DNA of 64,000 bases from Chitinivibrio alkaliphilus ACht1 (GTDB lineage Bacteria > Fibrobacterota > Chitinivibrionia > Chitinivibrionales > Chitinivibrionaceae). The first letter of the stretch is position 1, and every line of letters begins with the position of its first letter. The notes below the pieces were generated by a model. That model worked only from the letters and a program-made list of their open reading frames with translations, ran no database searches and was not told the origin of the DNA. Of the stretch, positions 26,710-34,785 are shown piece after piece. The translations under genes and the position numbers were made by a program. The stretch covers positions 120,901 to 184,900 of the forward strand of contig NZ_ASJR01000002.1 of assembly GCF_000474745.1 (NCBI RefSeq), in the 5' to 3' direction.

Positions 26710-26985
26710 TTAGTTTTCCCGTTGGTCCATCTGCTGCTGAATATCATTACGTTCTTCTTCGTGGCGTTGCAGTGTTCCCTCTTTGTCACTCACCTCTTGC
26801 TCAAGAAGGCGTCGCTCTTCAACTTTTTCGTATCGAGTTTGTTCTGCACTCTGTGCAGCACCGCGAGCTTCTTCCAATCGGTGGAGTTGCTCTTCATCGG
26901 GACGTTGCGTACAGCCGGTTAACATAAATGCAGACAGGGCTGCACTGATGGTAACAAGCTTCACCAGGTTCTTTCCAAATTTCAT
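26710..26985 (-). CDS. Small coiled-coil lipoprotein
   Basis: 91 residues with a lipoprotein signal ending in lipobox LTGC (Cys about residue 25), then a continuous charged helix rich in Glu, Gln, Arg and Leu to the end. Size and build recall Lpp, but the sequence is not Lpp-like and lacks the C-terminal Lys. First gene of an operon with the LysM coiled-coil protein. A clean promoter precedes it at 27044-27072 and a GAGGAG ribosome site is present. Both products probably sit together in the periplasm, pairing through their helices. No recognised family. Confidence 0.75.
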   Translation of the reverse strand: MKFGKNLVKLVTISAALSAFMLTGCTQRPDEEQLHRLEEARGAAQSAEQTRYEKVEERRLLEQEVSDKEGTLQRHEEERNDIQQQMDQREN

Positions 26986-27043
26986 ACGTATACTCCTCTA
27001 GTCTGTAGTAGGACAATCCTGTCGCTGGTTTAATCTAAAACTA

Positions 27044-27072
27044 AATATAATCATAGATAGTACATAATTCAA
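27044..27072 (-). promoter_or_regulatory. Sigma-70-type promoter for the lipoprotein-LysM operon
   Basis: On the minus strand TTGAAT (27067-27072) and TATATT (27044-27049) are spaced by 17 bases, about 60 bases upstream of ATG 26985. The surrounding 125-base gap is AT-rich. Confidence 0.55.
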
Positions 27073-27111
27073 TTAAAAGTTTATCATACCTCAAAATAAA
27101 TAGAAATCCTT

Positions 27112-27480
27112 TTAGAGTGATCCCAATATTTTATCCCGGATAATGGTCAGAATATCACTTTGTTGAACAATCATATATGTTTTTTCATCGTACTCTATTT
27201 CAATGGCCTGTTTTTTAAGGAACAGTACGAAATCTCCTTTCTGAACCTGTAACGGTATGTACCGGGGAGCGTCCTCATGTTCATGCCATTCATCCTGTTC
27301 CAGAGAAGCGGGGATGAGATAGCCGGGACCTGTTTGTACAACGATACCGGATTTTACGGCGTTCTTTTTTTCTACGCTTTGGGGAAGGTATAGCCCGCCA
27401 GATGTCTTTTCTCCGTCACGTGCTGGTGCAATGAGAAGTCTGTCTCCGATTACAAGAATTTCTTTTTCCGCATGTGTCAT
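27112..27480 (-). CDS. GroES/Cpn10-like co-chaperonin with extended insert
   Basis: 122 residues from ATG 27480, which has an AAGGA site. It opens VIGDRLLIAPARDGEKTSGGLYLPQSV, the Cpn10 core with its mobile loop, and ends KGDFVLFLKKQAIEI…YMIVQQSDILTII, the conserved closing strands. Between them the roof region is lengthened (YLIPASLEQDEWHEHEDAPRY) compared with about 95-residue GroES. No groEL gene is adjacent, unlike typical groESL operons. It follows a hydroxyacid dehydrogenase by 14 bases. It is probably a second, divergent GroES paralogue; whether it caps GroEL is unknown. Confidence 0.8.
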   Translation of the reverse strand: MTHAEKEILVIGDRLLIAPARDGEKTSGGLYLPQSVEKKNAVKSGIVVQTGPGYLIPASLEQDEWHEHEDAPRYIPLQVQKGDFVLFLKKQAIEIEYDEKTYMIVQQSDILTIIRDKILGSL

Positions 27481-27494
27481 AAGTAGTGTATTCC

Positions 27495-28448
27495 TTATAC
27501 GACGCTGTTTTGAGGGGTTCCGGCGCAAAATTGTTCGATATTTTTGCAGGTGATTTCCATAGCTCTCGTGCGTGCTTCAAAACTGGCCCACGCAATATGG
27601 GGGGTTATCATGGTATTGGGCGCTGAGATAAGGGGGGATCCTGACACGGGAGGTTCTTCATGGAGTACATCAACGCCGGCGTGGGCAATCTCTCCATGGG
27701 TAAGGGCTTGTGCCAAGGCTGTTTCATCTATGAGATCTCCACGACCTGTATTGATAAGAAGGGCGGTTTTTTTCATCTGTTTCAAGGTTTCTGAATTAAT
27801 GATGTGATGTGTCTCTTCTGTGAGGGGGCAGGTTAATACCACAATGTCACTGTGAGCGAATAAAGACTCTTTGTCCATAAATGTTACATTCGGTACATCC
27901 TCTTCTGGCACGGTGCGTGTGTGGCAACAAATGTGCATACCAAAGGCCTTCGCAATGGTGGCTACGGCTTTTCCGATATTTCCAAAACCGATGATTCCCA
28001 TTTGTTTTCCTGCAAGCTCCATAAGTGGGTATTTCCAGTAGGAGAATTGTTCTGCCCGTTCCCATTCACCCTGTTTTACGGAATCTGAGTGTTCCCGAAC
28101 GCGGTTTGTACTGGCAAGTATGTGGGCAAATACCATTTGTGCCACGGAGTCTGTACTATAGGCAGGAACATTACATACGGTAATACCCAGTTGCTTTGCT
28201 GTTTCCAGAGCCACATTGTTCACTCCCGTTGCAGTGACTGCCACAAGGCTAAGATGAGGCAATTTTTGAAGAATCTCCGGAGACAAAATTACTTTGTTGA
28301 TAATAGCGATATCGCTTTCTTTGAGGCGTGCTATAACCATGTCCTGTGTAGTGTTTTCGTATATGTCAACCTCTCCAAATGTACGTAGTTGGTCCCACGA
28401 GAGGTCTCCTGGGTTGAGAGCGTGTCCATCAAGAACAGTTATTTTCAT
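27495..28448 (-). CDS. D-2-hydroxyacid dehydrogenase (hydroxypyruvate/glycerate type)
   Basis: 317 residues from ATG 28448 after GGAGG. NAD-binding motif GIIGFGNIGKAVA (GxGxxG), the conserved VTATGVNNVALETAKQLGITVCNVPAY segment, the catalytic Arg in INTGRGDLIDE, Glu in HEEPP, and His in MITPHIAWAS. The long N-terminal domain opens LDGHALNPGDLSW, as in glycerate dehydrogenases (HprA). It reduces hydroxypyruvate or another 2-keto acid. Co-transcribed with the GroES-like gene. Substrate is inferred from the N-terminal similarity only. Confidence 0.9.
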   Translation of the reverse strand: MKITVLDGHALNPGDLSWDQLRTFGEVDIYENTTQDMVIARLKESDIAIINKVILSPEILQKLPHLSLVAVTATGVNNVALETAKQLGITVCNVPAYSTDSVAQMVFAHILASTNRVREHSDSVKQGEWERAEQFSYWKYPLMELAGKQMGIIGFGNIGKAVATIAKAFGMHICCHTRTVPEEDVPNVTFMDKESLFAHSDIVVLTCPLTEETHHIINSETLKQMKKTALLINTGRGDLIDETALAQALTHGEIAHAGVDVLHEEPPVSGSPLISAPNTMITPHIAWASFEARTRAMEITCKNIEQFCAGTPQNSVV

Positions 28449-28529
28449 GCGTTCCTCCTTTTTATCGAAAATACTACAGGGCTTCAAAAAAATCCACTTT
28501 TCTACGGTGGATAAAAATTATAAAAGAAT

Positions 28530-28558
28530 TTGTTGTGGGAGGGAGTTTGATATATATT
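28530..28558 (+). promoter_or_regulatory. Promoter of the tRNA-Arg gene
   Basis: TTGTTG (28530-28535), 17-base spacer, TATATT (28553-28558), ending 15 bases before the mature tRNA 5' end. The spacing and position fit a strong, short-leader tRNA promoter. Confidence 0.6.
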
Positions 28559-28573
28559 ATCGCCAAATTGGTT

Positions 28574-28647
28574 GCACCCTTAGCTCAGCTGGATAGAGCA
28601 ACGGATTTCTAATCCGTAGGTCAGAGGTTCGAATCCTCTAGGGTGTA
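28574..28647 (+). tRNA. tRNA-Arg (anticodon TCT)
   Basis: A 74-base cloverleaf. The acceptor GCACCCT pairs with AGGGTGT (first pair G-U), positions 8-9 are TA, the D arm is GCTC/GAGC, and the anticodon stem ACGGA/TCCGT encloses loop TTTCTAA, giving TCT. T arm AGAGG-TTCGAAT-CCTCT. The CCA end is not encoded (CTT follows), so it must be added. It reads AGA/AGG arginine codons. Preceded by a good promoter. Confidence 0.95.
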
Positions 28648-28728
28648 CTTCCTCATCCTCTCCCATTGCCCAAAATGTACTGTTTTATAGTATTTATGTC
28701 TCCTTTTACGAACATGTTATGGCAGTCG

Positions 28729-30141
28729 TTAGGTGTTGCAAAATGTCGTGTATCTACGGTCATATCTTGGATCTGGCGGTGTTTGATATGCTGGATACGC
28801 AGGCTCTTTTCTCCACGGTGTTTGTACTACCTGCAGTAGACGGTGCACCTTTGCAAGAGAACCTTCATGGGTATATTGATCCAAGGCTTCTTCAACGAGA
28901 TAATTTCGCGGAATGTATGTGGGGTTTGCTCGGTCCATACGTTCCTCCTGCAACCCTATTTTTGCAATAGTACGACGTATTCGTTGAAACTCAGTGGTGC
29001 CGTAGATTGAGTCATGAAAAGTGCCGGGACGGCGCAGTTCAAGAAAGGTGTTTGTGTAGTCTGCAGCAGAATATTCCAGCCACTGAAGAATGTCTTCAAC
29101 CTCTTTTCGTCCGTCAATCTCAGGCGGTATTCCGAGTTTTTCCTGCATCATATGGAAATACTTTTTGGTAAACTTTGCATTGAAAGACTGAAGCACCTTG
29201 GTAAGCCGGTGTACTCCCTCTGTGGGGTGTGTTCCTACGAGAGGGGCAATGGTTTCGGCAAAGCGAGCGAGGTTCCAGAGAAGTATCTGTCGTTGGTTTT
29301 TAAAGGAGTATCTCCCGTGTCTGTCTATGGAGCTGAAGACCGTTTGTGGATCATAGGCATTCATGAATGCACAGGGGCCGTAATCAAAACTTTCCCCGGA
29401 GATGCTCATGTTATCCGTATTCATAACACCGTGGATAAAACCGATACGGTACCAGTCTATCACCATATCCATGAGTGCATGCATCACTTTCTCAAAAAAG
29501 AGGAGGTAGGAATCTTTCCTCTCTGTTAGTTCAGGATACAGTCGGTCTATGACGTAATCTGTGAATTGGCGTAATTCTTGCTCTGTTCCTGTTGCCGCGC
29601 GGTACTGAAATGTTCCGATGCGAATATGGCTGTGCATGCTTCGTATCAGCACCGCCCCGGTCTCTCTTTTTTGTCGATATACTGGCGTATCTGTTTCGAT
29701 AACGGCAAGACTGCGAGAGCTGCGCACACCAAGATGTGCCAAGCATTCACTGTAGATATACTCCCGGAGCATGGCACTGGTTGTGGCTTTACCGTCCCCC
29801 CCACGGGAGTACGGAGTAGGACCACTACCTTTTAGCTGAATGTCATGGCGAATACCCCGGGGATCAATATGTTCCCCCAAGAGGGCTGCGCGCCCATCTC
29901 CCAGTATTGTAAAATTACCAAATTGGTGGCCCGCGTAGGCTTGGGCGAAAGGAGGTTCTACATATTCGCCCCGACGCAACATCGTGATAAGGTAAGATTC
30001 ATCGGGGAGGGCATACTTTTTTTGGAGATTCGTATTAAAGAGCAGTGGTTTCGGATGGAGCATTTTAGCCGGCGTTACAAAGGAAAAAAGGGCCGGATCC
30101 TGATGGGTGTACGTTGTATGAAATCTAAATTCAGAAGTCAT
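28729..30141 (-). CDS. selO: Protein adenylyltransferase SelO
   Basis: 470 residues, near the family's 480. Conserved blocks: YAGHQFGNFTILGDGRA (nucleotide-binding), DIQLKGSGPTPYSRGGDGKA, AMLREYIYSE, SLAVIETDTPVYR, RSMHSHIRIGTFQY, FIHGVMNTDNMSI (catalytic Asn/Asp) and FDYGPCAFMNAYDP. A C-terminal Cys (FCNT) sits where the redox-regulating Cys of E. coli SelO lies. SelO is a pseudokinase-fold enzyme that transfers AMP to Ser/Thr/Tyr of target proteins under oxidative stress. The window also contains other redox-linked genes (bacteriohemerythrin, NrdDG). Single-gene unit. Confidence 0.95.
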   Translation of the reverse strand: MTSEFRFHTTYTHQDPALFSFVTPAKMLHPKPLLFNTNLQKKYALPDESYLITMLRRGEYVEPPFAQAYAGHQFGNFTILGDGRAALLGEHIDPRGIRHDIQLKGSGPTPYSRGGDGKATTSAMLREYIYSECLAHLGVRSSRSLAVIETDTPVYRQKRETGAVLIRSMHSHIRIGTFQYRAATGTEQELRQFTDYVIDRLYPELTERKDSYLLFFEKVMHALMDMVIDWYRIGFIHGVMNTDNMSISGESFDYGPCAFMNAYDPQTVFSSIDRHGRYSFKNQRQILLWNLARFAETIAPLVGTHPTEGVHRLTKVLQSFNAKFTKKYFHMMQEKLGIPPEIDGRKEVEDILQWLEYSAADYTNTFLELRRPGTFHDSIYGTTEFQRIRRTIAKIGLQEERMDRANPTYIPRNYLVEEALDQYTHEGSLAKVHRLLQVVQTPWRKEPAYPAYQTPPDPRYDRRYTTFCNT

Positions 30142-30311
30142 GAAAACCTCCGGAAAAGGGTGGAGGGATCGGTTCTTCTTTTCAATATATACTGGGGAGT
30201 TCTAATATGAGACTTTCATAACGGTAATGGTTGTGAATTACGTAAGAATTATGCTTCTACTACAAGGTTCCCTATAAATAGTAATACGGATTTGGAGTAA
30301 GATAGAGTAAT

Positions 30312-30342
30312 TTAAACCTGCCCAATTGGGCAGGTTTGCTCT
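30312..30342 (-). terminator. Hairpin after the T9SS-type secreted protein gene
   Basis: An inverted repeat (AAACCTGCCC…GGGCAGGTTT), a 12-pair stem if the self-complementary centre is counted, lies just past the stop at 30347. The T tail on the minus strand is short (TTTAAATT), so the call as intrinsic terminator is moderate. Confidence 0.5.
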
Positions 30343-30346
30343 GTAT

Positions 30347-31627
30347 TTAAGGAATGCGTAGCTGAAAATTTTTGTGAATATTTCCTGATTCAATTCGTAC
30401 AAAATATACCCCGTGGGAAAGCGTTTTTGTGGCAATACGGTGCTCTTTTTGTCCTTGAGAAATTGCAATCTGTCGCCCCGCCGATGTCATCAAGCGTACC
30501 GTGGAGGGGGATTTGTCATGCAAAGCAACCGTAAAGAATCCGGGGCCATGGGTGATTTTTGTAACATCGCTGCGGGGTTCATAATCAGAGTCTATGGTAT
30601 TGGTCGCACCTTCAGAGAAAAGGTATACTTGTTCTCCTGTGTTGAGCAAGATTGCATCATCCAGAATATGCACTCCAAACCGACGTATTAGATAAAGAGA
30701 TTCATGAGGCAGTGGTGTCGGAGTAGGTATTCTTTCCCATGAACGAGCACCATCCTTGCTTAGAAAAAGAGCGTCATCGGTATCCCCTCGTGCTGCCACA
30801 AAGGTATCACCCATTTTTCCAAGAAAGATATACCCGTCGGTTTCTCTATCCGAGGCAATCCATGTGTTCCCCATATCAGGGGAAAGGTAGAGTGATCCTG
30901 TGGTGGTAAAACAATAGAGCGTATCCTCATGTATTGCCAATCGCTCGGGATGTTTTACACCGAGGGGGTCAGCTTTTTTTAGGGAGGTGTTGTTCGTATC
31001 CCAAAGGATTCGGCCACCGGAAATTGATGCATGTCCCTGACCTCCTCCACCTCCCCATAATGAAAATAGAAAGAGCACTCCTTCATCAAATACCAAAGGA
31101 TCTATAAACTGGATAAATCCTATTCCTCCTCCTACGATAGAATCGACAAGGGTGTCGAAATGTCGTAAATGTCTATCAAGTTTTGAGATGTTACCTTTAC
31201 CAGTACTTGAAAAAAGAATTCGTGTGGAGCCGTTTCGTAGGACTTTAGACCCTGGTTTCAGAGAGAGAGACCACTCTTCAGACCAATATTCACCATCGTC
31301 CCTTGAGTAGTACATTCGCGAGTCGCTCTTGTCTTCAATCGCAAAAAACAGGGAATCGAGGAGAGAAAATTCTACTACGGGATTTCCTGTAAAAAGCACA
31401 GCATTGGCTTGTTCTGTTTCTCTTGAATAACGGCGTATCATGGAACCGCTCTGATTTGAATGGGCTGTAAGAATCATGTTTGTGTTGCCGGAAACAGCGG
31501 TTATCTTCGTACCGGGTTCTGCTTCAGTAATATGCTCCCATTGGGCCAAAGAAGCCGTTGGAAAAAGACAAAGAATGAGAAATAGTGCCATACCGGGATT
31601 ACACCACCTAGGGATCATGATTTTCAT
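30347..31627 (-). CDS. Secreted beta-propeller-like protein with type IX-like sorting domain
   Basis: 426 residues from ATG 31627 (AAGGAG site), with a signal peptide ending ASLA. The body contains BNR/sortilin-like propeller repeats: SRDDGEYWSEEW, SPDMGNTWIASD and SKDGARSWERIP, each a (S/D)xDxGxxW Asp-box. The last 80 residues (TVRLMTSAGRQIAIS, then HGVYFVRIESGNIHKNFQLRI) have the shape of a T9SS type A sorting domain (V-x-V…G-x-x…L…G-x-Y…V). This predicts outer-membrane export and surface anchoring or release. Ligand or enzymatic role unknown; Asp-box propellers often bind glycans. Confidence 0.75.
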   Translation of the reverse strand: MKIMIPRWCNPGMALFLILCLFPTASLAQWEHITEAEPGTKITAVSGNTNMILTAHSNQSGSMIRRYSRETEQANAVLFTGNPVVEFSLLDSLFFAIEDKSDSRMYYSRDDGEYWSEEWSLSLKPGSKVLRNGSTRILFSSTGKGNISKLDRHLRHFDTLVDSIVGGGIGFIQFIDPLVFDEGVLFLFSLWGGGGGQGHASISGGRILWDTNNTSLKKADPLGVKHPERLAIHEDTLYCFTTTGSLYLSPDMGNTWIASDRETDGYIFLGKMGDTFVAARGDTDDALFLSKDGARSWERIPTPTPLPHESLYLIRRFGVHILDDAILLNTGEQVYLFSEGATNTIDSDYEPRSDVTKITHGPGFFTVALHDKSPSTVRLMTSAGRQIAISQGQKEHRIATKTLSHGVYFVRIESGNIHKNFQLRIP

Positions 31628-32344
31628 GATAGTACTCCTTAAAAAATTAAAATAGAAACTGCCCCGATGGTAAAAAGAAGGTGTATGAAAGCATATCGGG
31701 ATTGAATATAAGATATACATTTTTTTCTCTAAATTAAAAAAAATGTTTGCACTCTTAAAAAAAGGTTCGTGGGGATACTCTACCAATCTATGTTAGTACT
31801 GTGCCCCCCCCTTATTTACAAAATCGGCATAGGGGGGCATGTAGAACTCAAATAATCAATAGATGAAAGCAATGAACATAATGGCTCTATTCTGCGGTGT
31901 CACTGGATTGCTATGTAAAAGTAGACCATATTACAGAACGTGTCACTATACCACCTCATCCGTATTTCCAAAAATAACAAGAGAAGTCATCGTTCCACTG
32001 TACAGGTTTATCTTTACAAAAAGATCTCTGGTTTTTCACAACTAATTTCACCCGTGGTTTCCTGCGCAAGGGAATTGGGGAGTCTTGACTATTATTGATT
32101 CGTGTCTATCTTCGTTTAATTTTCCGATGATTTCAAAGCCTGTGGAAAGACAGCTGTGAAGATATCCGTCGTCTTTGCATTCCATGAGAGGCGTTTTTTC
32201 TTGTCACGTTTTTGTCGTTTTATATGCAAAATTCCACGAGTATCCTTGAGATAGGGGGATAACTATTTTTTTTGGAATTTTCGAAAATTCTATAGTACCT
32301 TACTGCAAAATGCGAAGAAACGACCTTTAAAAAGGATGATTCGG
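31628..32344. other. Gene-free intergenic region (717 bases)
   Basis: No convincing coding sequence on either strand. The only notable frame is a 60-codon one at 31863-32045 with no ribosome site and no recognisable product. The region is AT-rich, holds an eight-C run near 31804 and an inverted repeat CCCGAT/ATCGGG near 31667-31708. It carries the probable control region of the deacetylase at its right end (palindrome 32275-32290). It separates two divergent secreted-protein genes. Confidence 0.7.
32268..32296 (+). promoter_or_regulatory. Candidate promoter with perfect 16-base palindrome in the spacer
   Basis: A perfect palindrome GAATTTTCGAAAATTC at 32275-32290 ends directly at TATAGT (32291-32296), a plausible -10. 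A T-rich weak -35 (32268-32273) is 17 bases away. The palindrome would be an operator occupying the spacer, about 50 bases upstream of the deacetylase ATG at 32345. Confidence 0.4.
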
Positions 32345-34275
32345 ATGAGACATGTAAGATGTACGGTGCTACTTATTTTGGTGGCAGCCCTTGTGGCAAG
32401 TGTTGTGGCTGAGAGTATGGGCCGAAGACCTATCTCGAGTATACCCACAGGAAAAAATATATTGCCTTAACCTTTGATGATGGACCTAATACCAATGAAA
32501 CGGTTCAGATTCTTGATGAGGTGAAGCGTCTTGATCCCGAGGCTCGGGTAACCTTTTATATTAACGGTGATCAGGTGAATGATGAAACCATACCTGTAAT
32601 GAGGCGTGCTACCGCAGAAGGACATGATGTAGACAATCATGGCTATTACCACTACTCTCATGGCGGAGCTCATTCCGATTCGAGGGATGATCAGGGCAAC
32701 CAAGTAATCTTGGAAACGCCCGAAGAGGCTCGGGAGAATATTCAGCGAAATTCCGAATTGATTTATGACATAACGGGGTACTGGCCCTTTTCTTTCCGCG
32801 CGCCCTTTTTTGAGTGGGGAAGCCAGCTGGAAGGCCTTGACAGAAAGCTCAATATGCCCTTTGTACATGCTATTTATGATACAAATGACTGGAGTGTTAG
32901 CAACCAAGAAGATCCCGAAGGGATGGCTGCGGAGCTTCTTTCCAGTGATCGGGTTCGTTGTGGTACCATTATTCTTATGCATGATGCCCCTGCTGGAAGA
33001 AGACAGGGTACGGTTGATGCGTTGCAACACTTTATTCCCCAGCTGGTTGAGCGAGGGTATGTGTTTGTGACAGTGCGAGAGCTTTTTGCCATGAAACAAA
33101 TGCAGCCTGAATTGTTTATTCCCCGGGATACGTGGAACCCCAATCCACGGGTACCCTTTGACGCAGACGACAATAGTGGAAGATACAGCCATGTTGATTT
33201 CTGGCCCGACCATGATACGTGGTGGGAAAATGATTGGTGGACCAACCCTACTCCCCCATGGGAACGAGATCTCGATGATGACAGTGGCGATTCCGATGAT
33301 GAAATTACAACCTACACAATACAGGTTGATGGCGGATCTGCAAGCGCCGTACGGGCCCAGGAGGGAGAGATCGTAGATCTCACGGTGGGTACAGCCCCCG
33401 AAGGAAAGCGGTTTTTAGAATGGCGTGTTGTTTCAGGTGATATTTCTATTACGGATAACTCTTTTGAAGTTGGTACATCCAACGTTGTTATTGAGGCAGT
33501 CTGGGAATCAATTGGTGGTGATGATGATTCGTATATTGCGCTGCTTCCTTGGGAGTGGGCACAATGGGATGGCTACGCTGATACCACTTCCTCGGTAGAG
33601 ATACACTCTGATGGTACAGAAGGTGATCTTGTGGCTGATTTAAATCGTGGAGAAAGCAATTCATATCTTGGGTTACTTCTCTGGCTGGAAGAGAGTGTTG
33701 ATTTCTCAGATGCTACGGGCATGGAGGTTACCTATTCTGCCGATCGGGATTTCCGACTTGTTCTTTCAGATACCACCTCCTATGAAGATGGTGGCTGGGA
33801 GCCCTGTGGTGTTGTATTGCCTGCGGGGCAAGAGCGCACTGCAACCCTTTCCATAGAAGATGTAAGAAAGGGACTTCCCTCCGTATCTCCCGAAGGGGTG
33901 AAGGGTATTACCTTTTACCACACCGATAACGGGGAAGAGCTTACTCTTACCGTGACAAGCATGAGACTCTTTGGAGCCGAGTTTCTCACAGACGAGGAAA
34001 CGTCTCGTATCTCTACGGATCACCAGAGAGTTCGGGATTCAGAAATTTCCATTGCAGGAATTAGTGGAACTCGATTGAACCTCAATGTTCCAGCTGCAGG
34101 AACATATACAGTGACAATCCACAGTGTAGATGGTAAGTTACTCTCACTGCGTGAGGTCAAACTGTCTCGTGGAGAAAATGCGGTTGGCTTAGACAATACC
34201 ATGGCACGTGGCCCGGCAATTGTCCGTGTACAGGGCTCTAATATCCAGGCGGTGAAGAGAACCATTGTGCGATAA
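32345..34275 (+). CDS. NodB-type polysaccharide deacetylase, N-terminally frameshifted
   Basis: ATG 32345 (AAGGA site) encodes a clear signal peptide ending ASVVA. That frame then closes at TAA 32468-32470. The deacetylase body runs one frame lower from 32413. Repaired length would be about 643 residues. NodB motifs: LTFDDGP (Asp pair, encoded 32467-32487), NHGYYHYSH, RAPFFEW, DTNDWS and ILMHDAP, so the catalytic core is complete. An acidic linker, an InlB/Listeria-Bacteroides-like beta repeat (about YTIQVDGG to AVWE), a CBM-like beta domain and a C-terminal T9SS-like sorting domain (GTYTVTIHSVDGKLLSLREV) follow. Likely substrates are chitin, acetyl-xylan or peptidoglycan. No Met/Val/Leu start exists in the lower frame before the first motif. 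Confidence 0.8.
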
Positions 34276-34292
34276 GAGCAGACATCATAGTG

Positions 34293-34326
34293 CAGAAAAA
34301 GGTAGGGGGTTCCCTACCTTTTTCTG
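34293..34326 (+). terminator. Terminator after the polysaccharide deacetylase
   Basis: Perfect 15-base-pair inverted repeat (34293-34307 with 34312-34326) with loop GGTT; the stem ends A5/T5, so it can work in both directions. It lies 18 bases after the stop at 34275. Confidence 0.85.
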
Positions 34327-34503
34327 TATCTCTTCGCAGGAGAGTGTAAGGAATTTTTTTTGGAGAACGGCAGGGTGTGGGTGTCGAATCTCTACGTGTC
34401 CCCTTGGCATATGACAAAAAGAGAAACAAGTAGTACAGTATGCAGAGAAATATACCTATATTGTGAGTGTGATGAATAGGATGAATCTTAAAGAGGAGTT
34501 TGT

Positions 34504-34755
34504 ATGAAACAGGGGCGTATTTCTTTCTGCCTTATACGTAAAACCGCATCGTTTCTTTTGGGAAGTGCTTTGATTGGGGGGATTATTCGACGGTGTAGAC
34601 ACCATTCCTGCTTGTGTAAAAATGGAAATGTCAACCAAGAGCACGGAGAGTCTGCGGGCGTACAATCTCCCTTGGAGCTCTTAAAAAAACGGTATGTTCT
34701 GGGTGAAATATCCCGGAAAGAGTTTGAGCAAATGCGCCGGGATATTTCCGAGTAA
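34504..34755 (+). CDS. Small SHOCT-domain membrane protein
   Basis: 83 residues. One hydrophobic segment near the N-terminus (SFLLGSALIGGII), a Cys/His-rich basic stretch (RRCRHHSCLCK), then a C-terminal SHOCT domain (SPLELLKKRYVLGEISRKEFEQMRRDI). SHOCT modules are short oligomerisation or nucleic-acid/lipid-associated motifs with no fixed function. GAGGAG ribosome site. The gene stands alone between the deacetylase terminator and the convergent chemoreceptor gene. Expression is supported by the ribosome site and the complete domain. Confidence 0.75.
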   Translation: MKQGRISFCLIRKTASFLLGSALIGGIIRRCRHHSCLCKNGNVNQEHGESAGVQSPLELLKKRYVLGEISRKEFEQMRRDISE

Positions 34756-34762
34756 TTCCTAT

Positions 34763-34785
34763 GGCTCCTTGATCAAGGAGCCAAC
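34763..34785. repeat. Inverted repeat at convergent gene ends
   Basis: TGGCTCCTTG/CAAGGAGCCA, an almost uninterrupted palindrome, covers the last codons and stop of the leftward chemoreceptor gene and follows the SHOCT gene by 7 bases. Either strand would fold a strong hairpin. There is no T run, so it is not a classic intrinsic terminator. Confidence 0.55.

Noticed and set aside
31863..32045. 60-codon open frame in the gene-free stretch
   Set aside because: No ribosome site, no recognisable product, and AT-rich random-looking composition.
32521..34275. Deacetylase annotated from GTG 32521
   Set aside because: This start would remove the first catalytic motif (FDDG) and the signal peptide; the gene clearly extends upstream in a different frame.
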